Below are positions 28,506 to 36,526 of a DNA stretch of 64,000 bases, in pieces; the first letter of the stretch is position 1; every line of letters begins with the position of its first letter. The stretch spans positions 1 through 64,000 of the forward strand of contig NZ_FXTA01000006.1 in the NCBI RefSeq assembly GCF_900182645.1. Direction: 5' to 3'. The stretch is from Flavobacterium resistens. GTDB taxonomy: Bacteria > Bacteroidota > Bacteroidia > Flavobacteriales > Flavobacteriaceae. The notes below the pieces were generated by a model. That model searched no databases. It worked only from the letters and a program-made list of their open reading frames with translations, and was not told where the DNA came from. The position numbers and the translations under genes are program-made.

Positions 28506-29699
28506 TTATTTATTTTCTATAAAATCAGTTTCTGATTGATTTAAAATTATCGAATTTGCAGTAGTCACGGTTTTGGCGGGTAAATTTTGATAAATAGGTT
28601 TTGAAAGATCGATTAAACCATCATTATCTACTTTATTAACAGGAGTCTCTTTTAAAACATAAATCGAGTTTGCAAAAACGGAAGAATGTAACTTATTGTC
28701 ATATGTAATAGAACCTTCTATTGTAGCTTCAAAAGATTTTAAGCTCAACACATTATTTGCTGCTTTATAGAATGTTAACTTGACTGCGGTATTTTTTGTT
28801 TCGTTTGTAGTTTCTTTTTGATTTTCCTTAATAATCTTTTTAGTTAAATTATTTTTGAATTCTGTGATTGTTGCAAAATCTAATATTGCTTTGGTGTTTT
28901 TATCAAACGTAATTTTTCCTCTGGATCGCTTAGAAACGTCTTTTAAATTTTCCCATTCAGATTCGAAGGATACAATAATTTGATCAGCTGGTGATTGTTC
29001 TACTGTACTGGCAAGGTTTTTATTGTATTTTATAAAATCTGTGAGATATGTGTTTAGATAAATAGAGTTTATTAACGAATTAGGGACTATATATCCGCTT
29101 TTATTTTCATTGATGCGAGGGACATCAACATAAATATTCAAAGGGATATTTTTATTGTAATCGATCGTTCCTAATCTAAGTTTTAAATCGCTATTATTTT
29201 GAAGTTTATATGTTTTGCCCCACCAGTTTACTTTAGTTAAGATTAATCTTTTTAATTGATTGTCAATCAAAACCGTTTCTTTAAAATTGCATTCTTTCTC
29301 AAATGGAATAGCGACATACAGCTTCTCGTAATTATCCAAAACAAACTGTAATGCCTTGTTCAAATTAAATGATTTTATAACAATTTCATCTAATTCAACT
29401 ACTTTAGGTATCATAAAAACGGTGTCAGAAACAGCCATTTTTTCAATATCCAAAACAACATCTTCAAAACCCAAACTTGATATTTTTAAGTTAGAATTTT
29501 TAGAAGTTATGTATGATTTTCCTTCAGTATTGGTAAACGTTCCTTCATTTAGGTTTACATATGTAATAATTGCATTTTCAATAGGCAATTTGGTCGTTTT
29601 GTCAAAAACGAATAGTGTTTTATTTTGCGAAAGTGCAATTTGAAACGTATTCAATAATAAAATTATAATATATGTTTTGCCTAATTTAAAGATTTTCAT
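28506..29699 (-). CDS. Secreted carboxypeptidase-regulatory-like protein (operon 2)
   Basis: 397 residues with signal peptide (QIALSQ). Residues ~26-105 form a CarboxypepD_reg-like domain (FDKTTKLPIENAIITYVN, GTFTNTEGKSYI, SSLGFEDVVLDIEK) ending in VVELDEIVIKS, the linker seen in TonB-receptor-like proteins. The remaining ~290 residues are beta-rich with no motif recognised (KGKITFDKNTKAI-like strands with charged turns). No outer-membrane barrel of receptor size is present. It sits between the two precursor-like peptides and the cyclase-like gene, as in operon 1. Confidence 0.75.
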   Translation of the reverse strand: MKIFKLGKTYIIILLLNTFQIALSQNKTLFVFDKTTKLPIENAIITYVNLNEGTFTNTEGKSYITSKNSNLKISSLGFEDVVLDIEKMAVSDTVFMIPKVVELDEIVIKSFNLNKALQFVLDNYEKLYVAIPFEKECNFKETVLIDNQLKRLILTKVNWWGKTYKLQNNSDLKLRLGTIDYNKNIPLNIYVDVPRINENKSGYIVPNSLINSIYLNTYLTDFIKYNKNLASTVEQSPADQIIVSFESEWENLKDVSKRSRGKITFDKNTKAILDFATITEFKNNLTKKIIKENQKETTNETKNTAVKLTFYKAANNVLSLKSFEATIEGSITYDNKLHSSVFANSIYVLKETPVNKVDNDGLIDLSKPIYQNLPAKTVTTANSIILNQSETDFIENK

Positions 29700-29768
29700 A
29701 AATGTTTATATAAAGGTTAAAAAGGGAATAAAATAGAATATTCCCTTTATTTTGAAATGCCAAATAGA

Positions 29769-29906
29769 TTATAAATCTACGACAACATAAACTCCGGTAC
29801 CTTCATATGAAGCTCCAAGTTTAGCGCTGTCTATCCACTGAAACTCATATCTTTTTTCTAATTCTTCTACTTGAAATTTTTCGATTAATTCATTTTCTGT
29901 ATTCAT
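29769..29906 (-). CDS. Precursor-like peptide 2b, Cys-free
   Basis: 45 codons, ATG at 29904-29906, TAA at 29769-29771. Leader-like segment LIEKFQVEELEKRYEFQW (residues 7-24) matches peptide 2a and, more loosely, the operon 1 peptides. The variable C-terminus (DSAKLGASYEGTGVYVVVDL) has no Cys but has Ser, Thr and Tyr and ends in hydrophobic residues. Confidence 0.8.
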   Translation of the reverse strand: MNTENELIEKFQVEELEKRYEFQWIDSAKLGASYEGTGVYVVVDL

Positions 29907-29967
29907 GATCAGTTATTTATTAAGTTAATAATTAATTCGGTTACTATTTTTACATCAATGATGTCGA

Positions 29968-30105
29968 TTATACATCTGTTTCCCATTTAATCGTACCAGA
30001 ATCTGTTTTTATAGATCCTCCAACACTTTCAATCCATGCAAATTCATATCTTTTCTCAAGCTCTTCTACTTGAAACTTTTCTATTAATTGATTTTCGTGG
30101 TTCAT
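29968..30105 (-). CDS. Precursor-like peptide 2a, Cys-free
   Basis: 45 codons, ATG at 30103-30105, TAA at 29968-29970. First gene of operon 2. Leader-like LIEKFQVEELEKRYEFAW (residues 7-24), then IESVGGSIKTDSGTIKWETD with no Cys. Leader conservation with an unrelated C-terminal half is the pattern expected of modified-peptide precursors. Confidence 0.8.
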   Translation of the reverse strand: MNHENQLIEKFQVEELEKRYEFAWIESVGGSIKTDSGTIKWETDV

Positions 30106-30198
30106 ATTACTACGTTTTATTTGTTAAACATTAGATTTATGATTTTTTGCCATATTGCTCAATTTTTCGGATTTTTGATACAGCAAAATCAGTCTTTT

Positions 30199-30214
30199 GT
30201 AATTGGCCAATTAC
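30199..30214. promoter_or_regulatory. 16-bp palindrome in operon 2 leader
   Basis: Perfect palindrome GTAATTGGCCAATTAC in the predicted 5' leader of operon 2. Its inner 12 bp also occur in the leader of operon 1. Confidence 0.5.
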
Positions 30215-30279
30215 ATTAAAAAAAGATGCATTTCTTACAGTGACGTCTAACCGCAAAAAATGTAATATTTTCTTGAATT

Positions 30280-30311
30280 CAAAACTAGATAAACAGCAAT
30301 ATGCAAACAAA
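30280..30311 (-). promoter_or_regulatory. Promoter of operon 2
   Basis: Minus-strand TTTG (30311-30308), 20-nt spacer, TAGTTTTG (30287-30280). Identical boxes and spacing to the operon 1 promoter; predicted leader about 170 nt. Confidence 0.75.
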
Positions 30312-30317
30312 TGCACT

Positions 30318-30358
30318 ATGTCGAGATTCAGGAATTTCGATATGTAATTCAGGAATTT
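30318..30358. promoter_or_regulatory. Operator-like inverted repeat, site B
   Basis: TCGAGATTCAGGAATTTCGA followed 21 bp on by a second ATTCAGGAAT. The centre is 43.5 bp from the operon 2 TAGTTTTG box, the same geometry as site A. It lies in the divergent region between operon 2 and the TPR/AraC regulator gene, so it may also control that gene. Confidence 0.7.
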
Positions 30359-30425
30359 AAAGATATTTTACTGTTAAGTTTCTGAAAAACAGTATATTGT
30401 ATAAAATATTAAGATTCGTTATTTA

Positions 30426-30458
30426 TTTGCTTATTTCTATTGAGATAGCCTATTTTTG
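30426..30458 (+). promoter_or_regulatory. Promoter of the TPR/AraC regulator gene
   Basis: TTTG (30426-30429), 21-nt spacer, TATTTTTG (30451-30458), followed 18 nt later by the start codon at 30476. Fits the Bacteroidota consensus. Confidence 0.65.
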
Positions 30459-30475
30459 TACCAAATCATTATTTT

Positions 30476-32218
30476 ATGGCCTTGAATAAATTGTTTAATT
30501 TTTCCTTAGTTTTATTATTTCCTTTCTTGTCGTTTTCGCAAACTTCACAAAAAGACCTTACAAAATTATCTTATAAAGAACTGAACAATCTATATTTTGA
30601 TAATGAGAATAATCCCAAAAAACAGATTTTGTTCACCAATGCCTATATGGCAAAAGCAAAGAGAGAAAATAATAATATAGCAAAGGCCCGAGGTAATTAT
30701 CAAATAGCATTGTTATATTACCTGAAAGATGAGAATAAAGCCATTAGTTATTTAGATAGTGTTATAAAATATTCAAAGAATACAAACGATAAATTCTTTC
30801 CCGCGGCTGCATATTGCGAAAAAGCAGATTTTCTTAAGAAACAATTTAAGTTTAAGGAGGCTATGGATAATTATAATTTAGCCGAAAAAATAGCGCTTCA
30901 AACGAATGTTGATTATTATTATGTAGTACGTGAATATATAGGTATTACAAAATCTGAAGATTTAGGAGAATATAATGAAGCTTTAGCAATTTACAAGGAA
31001 TGTTATGATTATTACAAGACAAAAGAATATAGAACAGACAAATATGCTAATAATTTTCAGGATATAATTTTTGGAATTGCAGACTGTTATAAATCATTGC
31101 AAAATACAGATTCAACGACATATTATAATAAGTTAGGATTTAAAGAATCAACGATAACAAATAATGTATCGTTAAAGTATGTTTTTGTATTAAATGAAGG
31201 AGCAAATCAAGTATTAAAGAAAAATTATCATGTAGCGCTAGACAGCATCAATAAGGCTTTACCTCAAATGATAAAGTATAATGATGTGGGTAATACTTTA
31301 GCTGCGTATTTTTATTTGGGAAAAGCTTATAGTGGTATTGAAAAAAAAGACATAGCTGCCAAAAACTATCTTAAAGTTGATTCAATTTACTCTAGAACAA
31401 AAGAAATAACTGCAGAATTTATAGATGGTTATCCGTTTTTGATTAATTACTATAAAAGCATAGGGGATAAAGAAAAGCAGCTTAATTATATTTCTAAATA
31501 TATGATTATTGATAGTGTTTTGCATAAAAATTACAGGAACCTAAATAAATTGGTACGAAACGAATATGATATTCCACATTTAATGTCTGAAAAAGAAAGT
31601 ATTATTTATTCTTTGAAAAAAAATAATTTGCGATATTATTGGGGAATCGGGGTACTACTACTGGTGATATTGACTGTTTCAATATTTGGATTTTATCAAT
31701 TTAATCTTAAGAAAAAATACCGTTCTCGATTTGAACAAATAATGGATAAATCCTCAGAGAAAAAAAATGAACAGGATAATCCTGATAGCATTCAAGTTTC
31801 TACAGTTTTTTTCAAAAAGGATAATATTGGCATTGCAGAAGAATTAATTACAGAAATTTTAGAAAAATTAAATGATTTCGAAAAAGCAAAAGGTTTTTTA
31901 AAATCAGATATTACAATACAAAATTTATCTTCACTTTTTGAGACCAACAGTAAATATCTGTCTAAAATTGTCAATACCTATAGAGATAAAACGTTCATCC
32001 AATACATAAACGATTTGCGAGTAGAAGATGCAATTGAGAATTTAAAAAAGGATTCTAAGCTAAGAAAATATACTGTTCATGCGCTTGCTTTAGAATTTGG
32101 TTTTAATAGCGCAGAGTCATTTTCGGCTGCCTTTTTCAAGAAATCAGGAATAAAACCAACGTATTTCATAAAACAATTGGAAGATTTATCTGAATATAAA
32201 AAATTGAATAACAATTAG
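30476..32218 (+). CDS. Membrane TPR sensor with AraC-type DNA-binding domain
   Basis: 580 residues. Signal peptide (SFSQ) places the N-terminal ~360 residues, read as TPR helices (YKELNNLYFDNENNPKKQ, FPAAAYCEKADFL, AYFYLGKAYSGIEKKD), in the periplasm. One membrane segment near 385-405 (YYWGIGVLLLVILTVSIFGF) is followed by a cytoplasmic linker and a C-terminal AraC-type HTH (NLSSLFETNSKYLSKIVNTY, ALALEFGFNSAESFSAAF, KPTYFIKQLE). This layout transduces an outside signal to transcription. It lies between the two minus-strand peptide operons and the plus-strand lanthipeptide cluster, all of which carry the same operator-like motif, so it is the prime candidate regulator. Confidence 0.85.
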   Translation: MALNKLFNFSLVLLFPFLSFSQTSQKDLTKLSYKELNNLYFDNENNPKKQILFTNAYMAKAKRENNNIAKARGNYQIALLYYLKDENKAISYLDSVIKYSKNTNDKFFPAAAYCEKADFLKKQFKFKEAMDNYNLAEKIALQTNVDYYYVVREYIGITKSEDLGEYNEALAIYKECYDYYKTKEYRTDKYANNFQDIIFGIADCYKSLQNTDSTTYYNKLGFKESTITNNVSLKYVFVLNEGANQVLKKNYHVALDSINKALPQMIKYNDVGNTLAAYFYLGKAYSGIEKKDIAAKNYLKVDSIYSRTKEITAEFIDGYPFLINYYKSIGDKEKQLNYISKYMIIDSVLHKNYRNLNKLVRNEYDIPHLMSEKESIIYSLKKNNLRYYWGIGVLLLVILTVSIFGFYQFNLKKKYRSRFEQIMDKSSEKKNEQDNPDSIQVSTVFFKKDNIGIAEELITEILEKLNDFEKAKGFLKSDITIQNLSSLFETNSKYLSKIVNTYRDKTFIQYINDLRVEDAIENLKKDSKLRKYTVHALALEFGFNSAESFSAAFFKKSGIKPTYFIKQLEDLSEYKKLNNN

Positions 32219-32222
32219 TTGT

Positions 32223-32270
32223 CTTATTTTGATTTATCGAAATTCAGGAATTTCGATAAATCAAAATAAG
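32223..32270. promoter_or_regulatory. Operator-like perfect inverted repeat, site C
   Basis: Two perfect 23-bp arms separated by AG; the inner part TATCGAAATTCAGGAATTTC matches sites A and B. It starts 5 bp after the regulator stop codon and precedes the lanthipeptide precursor. A hairpin of this size could also affect transcription termination, but there is no T-run and the shared core argues for an operator. Confidence 0.7.
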
Positions 32271-32271
32271 A

Positions 32272-32307
32272 TTTGTAATTATCTGTAACCCCAACAATTT
32301 ATATTTG
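32272..32307 (+). promoter_or_regulatory. Possible promoter of the lanthipeptide precursor
   Basis: TTTG (32272-32275) and TATATTTG (32300-32307) separated by 24 nt, longer than the usual 19-21. The TATATTTG box is 53.5 bp from the site C centre, exactly 10 bp (one helical turn) farther than at sites A and B. Confidence 0.5.
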
Positions 32308-32332
32308 TACGATAACCATAAATTTTTTAAAA

Positions 32333-32500
32333 ATGAAAGAAAGTAAACTGAAAAAAGAAATCAAAAAATTTGATTTAGATAAAATGGAAGTTGCCAAATT
32401 AAAAAACATGCATTTAATTATTGGAGGAGGAGGGGATGACCCTATTGATACTAATGATAAAAAAGGAGGTTCATCAAGAGATTGTGCTCAGAGTAACTAA
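32333..32500 (+). CDS. Class I lanthipeptide-like precursor peptide
   Basis: 55 codons, ATG at 32333, TAA at 32498-32500. The leader has a KKFDLDKMEVAKLKN stretch, with FDLD matching the FNLD box that class I dehydratases bind, and ends in a Gly-rich IIGGGG like the Bacteroidota GG-type natural-product leaders. The core following it (DDPIDTNDKKGGSSRDCAQS) has one Thr, three Ser and a single Cys. It precedes genes for a subtilisin-like protease and a split LanB-type dehydratase, which fixes the interpretation. Confidence 0.82.
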   Translation: MKESKLKKEIKKFDLDKMEVAKLKNMHLIIGGGGDDPIDTNDKKGGSSRDCAQSN

Positions 32501-32548
32501 GGAAAAGTTAAATCGAGCCTCTCTAAAACTAAAGCTCCATAATTAATA

Positions 32549-32610
32549 ATTAGTCTTTTAAACTTAATTTGTTACTTAAGCAGGATACTAATTAATCTTA
32601 AAAGACTAAT
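32549..32610. terminator. Stem-loop between precursor and protease genes
   Basis: Perfect 13-bp arms ATTAGTCTTTTAA and TTAAAAGACTAAT with a 36-nt loop, 21 bp before the protease start codon. Likely a partial terminator or processing site that would raise precursor mRNA relative to the enzymes. Confidence 0.5.
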
Positions 32611-32630
32611 AAAATGTTTCCACACAAAAT

Positions 32631-34328
32631 ATGAAATTATTCTGCAATATATTACTGCTTATTCTCCTTATCAGCTGTCATAGCACAAAAAAAATAAATA
32701 GTTCTAAGCAAGTACCTTTACAAACAAAATTTTCAAATTCAGAGCTTGAAACTTGGTATCAGAAAGATTATACCTTAGATGGCATTCCTGGAATTTCATT
32801 AGATAAATGGTATAATCAAAACAAGAAGAAACAAAAAAACACTGTTACTATTGCGATAATTGATACCCAAATTGATATTAATCATGAAGATTTGAAAGGA
32901 CAACTTTGGACAAATGTTAAGGAAATTCCAAACAATAATATAGATGATGATCACAATGGCTATATAGATGATGTGAATGGATGGAGTTTTACCGGAACTA
33001 AAAGCGGAGGTTATGTGGTTTGGAATAATTATGAATATGTTAGAATAGTACGAGAATGGGGGCCAAGGTTTAAAGGCAAAACTGAAAATGAGATTTTGAA
33101 TAAAGATTTGCCTGACTACAAGGAATATCTGCGAGCCTCAAAAACGTTTGATTCTAAAGAAAAATATTACAGAAATTGGCACAAATCTCTAGTCTTTAAT
33201 ATTGAAGTATATCCTGTAGTCAAAGATACTTTAAAGTATTTTTTTCCAAAAGAAGATTATACCTATCAGCAGTTGGACAGTATGTATAAAAAATACAAAA
33301 TAAATGATAAAAAATACAGACAAAGACGTGATGATAATGACAGAGATTTAGGAGCTCTGATTGATTATAAGATGGGCAATTTAGAAGTTAATGATAATAA
33401 GCTGGAAGATATAGTTGATAAAAGAATACAACTGGATTCGATATTATTAAAAAATTTAAATGTTGACTATAATGAACGTTTATTGATTGGTGATAATCCA
33501 AATATTCTTGAAAAAGGTTATGGCAACAATAATATAAGCAACAATAAAGCTGGACATAGGTCAATACAGGATCATTGTACTAAAATGGCTGGAATAATTG
33601 GAGCAAATCGAATAAATAATATTGGTGTAAAGGGTATCTTGCAAAATGTAAAAATCATGCCTTTAAATATTTCGCCATCTGGAGATGAGCATGATAAAGA
33701 TATTGTAATGGCAATATATTATGCGGTTGACAATGGTGCTAAGGTAATTAACATGTCATTGGGTAAAGAATTTTCCCTTCATAAAGAATGGATGTTTGAT
33801 GCTTTAAAATATGCAGAATCCCATAATGTTTTAATAGTTCACAGTGCGGGAAATTTTGCTTTTGATGTAGATAAAAACCCAGAGTACCCTAGTGATGTTG
33901 CTTTTGATGGTACTCCTGAAATTTGTAATAATTTCATTAATGTTGGTTCCACAACTTATAAGTTAAACGAATATTTTGTATCAGATTTTTCAAATTATGG
34001 GAAAGAAAATGTTGATTTATTTTCTCCCGGTGAGGAAATTTACACTACAGCTTCGGGTAATATCTATAATTCTGATTCAGGAACTTCTATGGCTGCCCCG
34101 ATGGTATCGGCAACAGCAGGTTTAATTTGGTCCTATTTTCCAAATCTTACTGCCGCTGAGGTAAAACAAATCATTATGGATTCAGGAAATACATATGATA
34201 TTGAAGTTATTGTTCCAGGAAGTAAAAATAAAAAAGTGCCATTTTCTGAATTGTCTAAATCAGGTAGAGTTTTAAATGTTTACAATGCCATGAAATTAGC
34301 TGAAAAAATGGACCGAAATAGAAAATGA
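32631..34328 (+). CDS. Subtilisin-like (S8) lipoprotein protease, LanP-like
   Basis: 565 residues. A lipoprotein signal with lipobox LLISC (Cys16) anchors it to a membrane. The catalytic triad is readable: Asp78 in VTIAIIDTQIDINHED, His315 in QDHCTKMAGIIGA, Ser486 in GTSMAAPMVSA, with the oxyanion Asn in HSAGNF. The usual HGTHVAG reads HCTKMAG. About 235 residues lie between Asp and His, a large insertion compared with typical subtilases. Position between the precursor and dehydratase genes suggests leader removal outside the cytoplasm. It overlaps the dehydratase gene by 4 nt. Confidence 0.85.
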   Translation: MKLFCNILLLILLISCHSTKKINSSKQVPLQTKFSNSELETWYQKDYTLDGIPGISLDKWYNQNKKKQKNTVTIAIIDTQIDINHEDLKGQLWTNVKEIPNNNIDDDHNGYIDDVNGWSFTGTKSGGYVVWNNYEYVRIVREWGPRFKGKTENEILNKDLPDYKEYLRASKTFDSKEKYYRNWHKSLVFNIEVYPVVKDTLKYFFPKEDYTYQQLDSMYKKYKINDKKYRQRRDDNDRDLGALIDYKMGNLEVNDNKLEDIVDKRIQLDSILLKNLNVDYNERLLIGDNPNILEKGYGNNNISNNKAGHRSIQDHCTKMAGIIGANRINNIGVKGILQNVKIMPLNISPSGDEHDKDIVMAIYYAVDNGAKVINMSLGKEFSLHKEWMFDALKYAESHNVLIVHSAGNFAFDVDKNPEYPSDVAFDGTPEICNNFINVGSTTYKLNEYFVSDFSNYGKENVDLFSPGEEIYTTASGNIYNSDSGTSMAAPMVSATAGLIWSYFPNLTAAEVKQIIMDSGNTYDIEVIVPGSKNKKVPFSELSKSGRVLNVYNAMKLAEKMDRNRK

Positions 34329-36523
34329 TATCGAATATAAAGATTACATCCTTTGATGATTACGTATTAAGAACGCCTTTATTTCCATTGTCTTTATATC
34401 TTAACACAGTAGAAAATTATTCGATCGAAAAAGCAAAACTGCAATATCAAAACCCAATAGTTAGAGAAGCTATAAATTTAGCTTCTCCAGATTTGAAAAA
34501 AGAGTTAGATAAATGGGTTAAAACAGATTCAAACCTATCGGTTAAAAAGGCAAAAAGATTAGAGTATACATTTCTAAAATATTTAGCCAGAATGTCCTCC
34601 AGATGTACGCCTTTTGGCCTTTTTTCTGGTTGTTCTGTGGGGCGAACAGGTGCTGAAACAAGAATTATTTTGGAGGATTCTGAGAAGTTCGAACGTTTTA
34701 CTCAATTTGATATGCAATTTTGGATAATGTTGCTTCAAGAAGTTTCCAAAAAAAAAGAAGTTGTACCACATTTAAAATATTATCCGAACAATAGTATTTA
34801 CAAAATTGGAGATTTTTATCGTTATACAGAATACAAAAGTATAGATACAAAGCGAGAACATAGTATTTCGGCGCTACGAGAATCAAGGCTATTAACTGAA
34901 TTGCTTGATGCTATAAAAGAAGGAATGACAATTGAAGAAATGGTCTTGCTTTTGTCGGATGATGAGGATGAAAAACAAGAAGCTCAAAAATATGTTTTAA
35001 AACTTATCGATTTTCAATTTTTAGTAAGCGAGTTAGATGCTGTCGTTACGGGAAATAAGGATTGGGACAGAATATTTGCCGTTTTGAAAAAGATTCCTGC
35101 AGTCGAGAGAGAGTATCAGCTACTAGAAAAAACTTTAAAACAGCTTAGCGTTTTAGATGAAAAGCTGGTCCCTCCCGAAAAAATATATCAGGAGATTAAA
35201 AACAATGTTCAACAACTAGGAATCCGATTTGACGAAAAATATCTTTTCCAAACAGATTTAAATACAAATACCTCTGTAAATACTTTAAACAAAAATATTC
35301 CCAAAAAAGTTCTTCGGGCAATTGAGTTTTTAAATGGTATTCAAACAAAACAGAAATTTAAGAATCAGGAAAATTTTAAAAAAGCATTTATTCAAAGGTA
35401 TGAAGGCAGAATTATGCCATTGACTACTGTTTTGGATACTGAAATAGGAATTGGATATCTCCAGAATAATGATATGAACGACAGCCATGAGATTTTGGAG
35501 TTTCTTTCAGTTAAGACTAAAGGTGTTGAGCATGAAAATGAAATTTGGACACCTTATGATTTTATTTTGCAGAAAAAACTGCAAGAGTGTATGTTGAAAG
35601 GAGGAACAGAAATTACATTAATTGAAAGGGATTTTTCAAACTTCAGTCGCGATTTTAATAATGCTCCGGTAACATTTTCTGTAATGTTTGAAGTTTTAAA
35701 TGAGGAGAAAGTAGTAATCGAATCATCCGGTAATATAAGTGCGGCTAAACTTTTAGGTCGTTTTTGTAATGGCAATCTTTCCATCCATAAGCTAACCAAA
35801 GAGATTATAGAAAAAGAAGAAGTTTTTTATTCCGATCAGATATTGGCAGAGGTTGTTCATATTCCTGAATCAAGGACAGGAAATATTTTACGTCGACCTA
35901 TTTTGCGAAAGCACGAAATTAGTTATTTGGCAAAGTCCGGAGTGCTTGAAAATGATACGATTAATTTGAATGATCTGTGGGTTTCTGTAGATAATGACAC
36001 AATAATATTATTTTCAAAAAAACATAATAGAGAAATAATTCCGTGTTTGTCAAATGCTCATAATTTTTCTAAGAGTTCATTACCTATTTATCACTTTTTA
36101 TGTGATTTACAATCTCAACATATAAAACCAATTTATTCTTTTGATTGGGGAATCTTAAAAAAACATTATAGCTATTTTCCAAGAGTTACTTATCATGATA
36201 CTATTTTATCAAAAGCCAGGTGGGTTGTAGAAAAAGACGAAATGATACATTTTTCTAAAATGAATGATAAGCAACTTAAAGTTGAATTTTTAAACTGGAG
36301 GTCTCAAAGAAATATTCCTCGTTATGTCAATTGGGTAAATTATGACAATACGCTTTTGTTTGATTTTGAAACTCAGATAGGAGTTGACTTATTCTTAAAT
36401 TCAGTCAAAAATAAACAAGAAATCATCTTGGAAGAATTTTTGTTTGCAAAAAAATCTGTCGTACAAAATAAGAATGCAGAGATTTATTGTAATCAATTTA
36501 TATTATCATTTTACAAAGAATAA
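34325..36523 (+). CDS. LanB-type dehydratase, glutamylation (N-terminal) half
   Basis: 732 residues, resembling the N-terminal domain of class I lanthipeptide dehydratases: start SFDDYVLRTPLFPLSLY, the conserved KKAKRLEYTFLKYLARMSSR-type stretch followed by CTPFGLFSG, and a C-terminal PRVTYHDTILSKARWV region. This domain uses glutamyl-tRNA to glutamylate Ser/Thr of the precursor. The elimination domain is encoded separately by the next gene, as in pinensin-type Bacteroidota clusters. ATGA overlap with the protease gene and a 3-nt gap to the next gene indicate one operon. Confidence 0.88.
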   Translation: MISNIKITSFDDYVLRTPLFPLSLYLNTVENYSIEKAKLQYQNPIVREAINLASPDLKKELDKWVKTDSNLSVKKAKRLEYTFLKYLARMSSRCTPFGLFSGCSVGRTGAETRIILEDSEKFERFTQFDMQFWIMLLQEVSKKKEVVPHLKYYPNNSIYKIGDFYRYTEYKSIDTKREHSISALRESRLLTELLDAIKEGMTIEEMVLLLSDDEDEKQEAQKYVLKLIDFQFLVSELDAVVTGNKDWDRIFAVLKKIPAVEREYQLLEKTLKQLSVLDEKLVPPEKIYQEIKNNVQQLGIRFDEKYLFQTDLNTNTSVNTLNKNIPKKVLRAIEFLNGIQTKQKFKNQENFKKAFIQRYEGRIMPLTTVLDTEIGIGYLQNNDMNDSHEILEFLSVKTKGVEHENEIWTPYDFILQKKLQECMLKGGTEITLIERDFSNFSRDFNNAPVTFSVMFEVLNEEKVVIESSGNISAAKLLGRFCNGNLSIHKLTKEIIEKEEVFYSDQILAEVVHIPESRTGNILRRPILRKHEISYLAKSGVLENDTINLNDLWVSVDNDTIILFSKKHNREIIPCLSNAHNFSKSSLPIYHFLCDLQSQHIKPIYSFDWGILKKHYSYFPRVTYHDTILSKARWVVEKDEMIHFSKMNDKQLKVEFLNWRSQRNIPRYVNWVNYDNTLLFDFETQIGVDLFLNSVKNKQEIILEEFLFAKKSVVQNKNAEIYCNQFILSFYKE

Positions 36524-36526
36524 AAA

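Noticed and set aside
32223..32270. Reading site C as only a terminator of the regulator gene
   Set aside because: There is no T-run, and the core matches sequences at two promoters that lie nowhere near a gene end.
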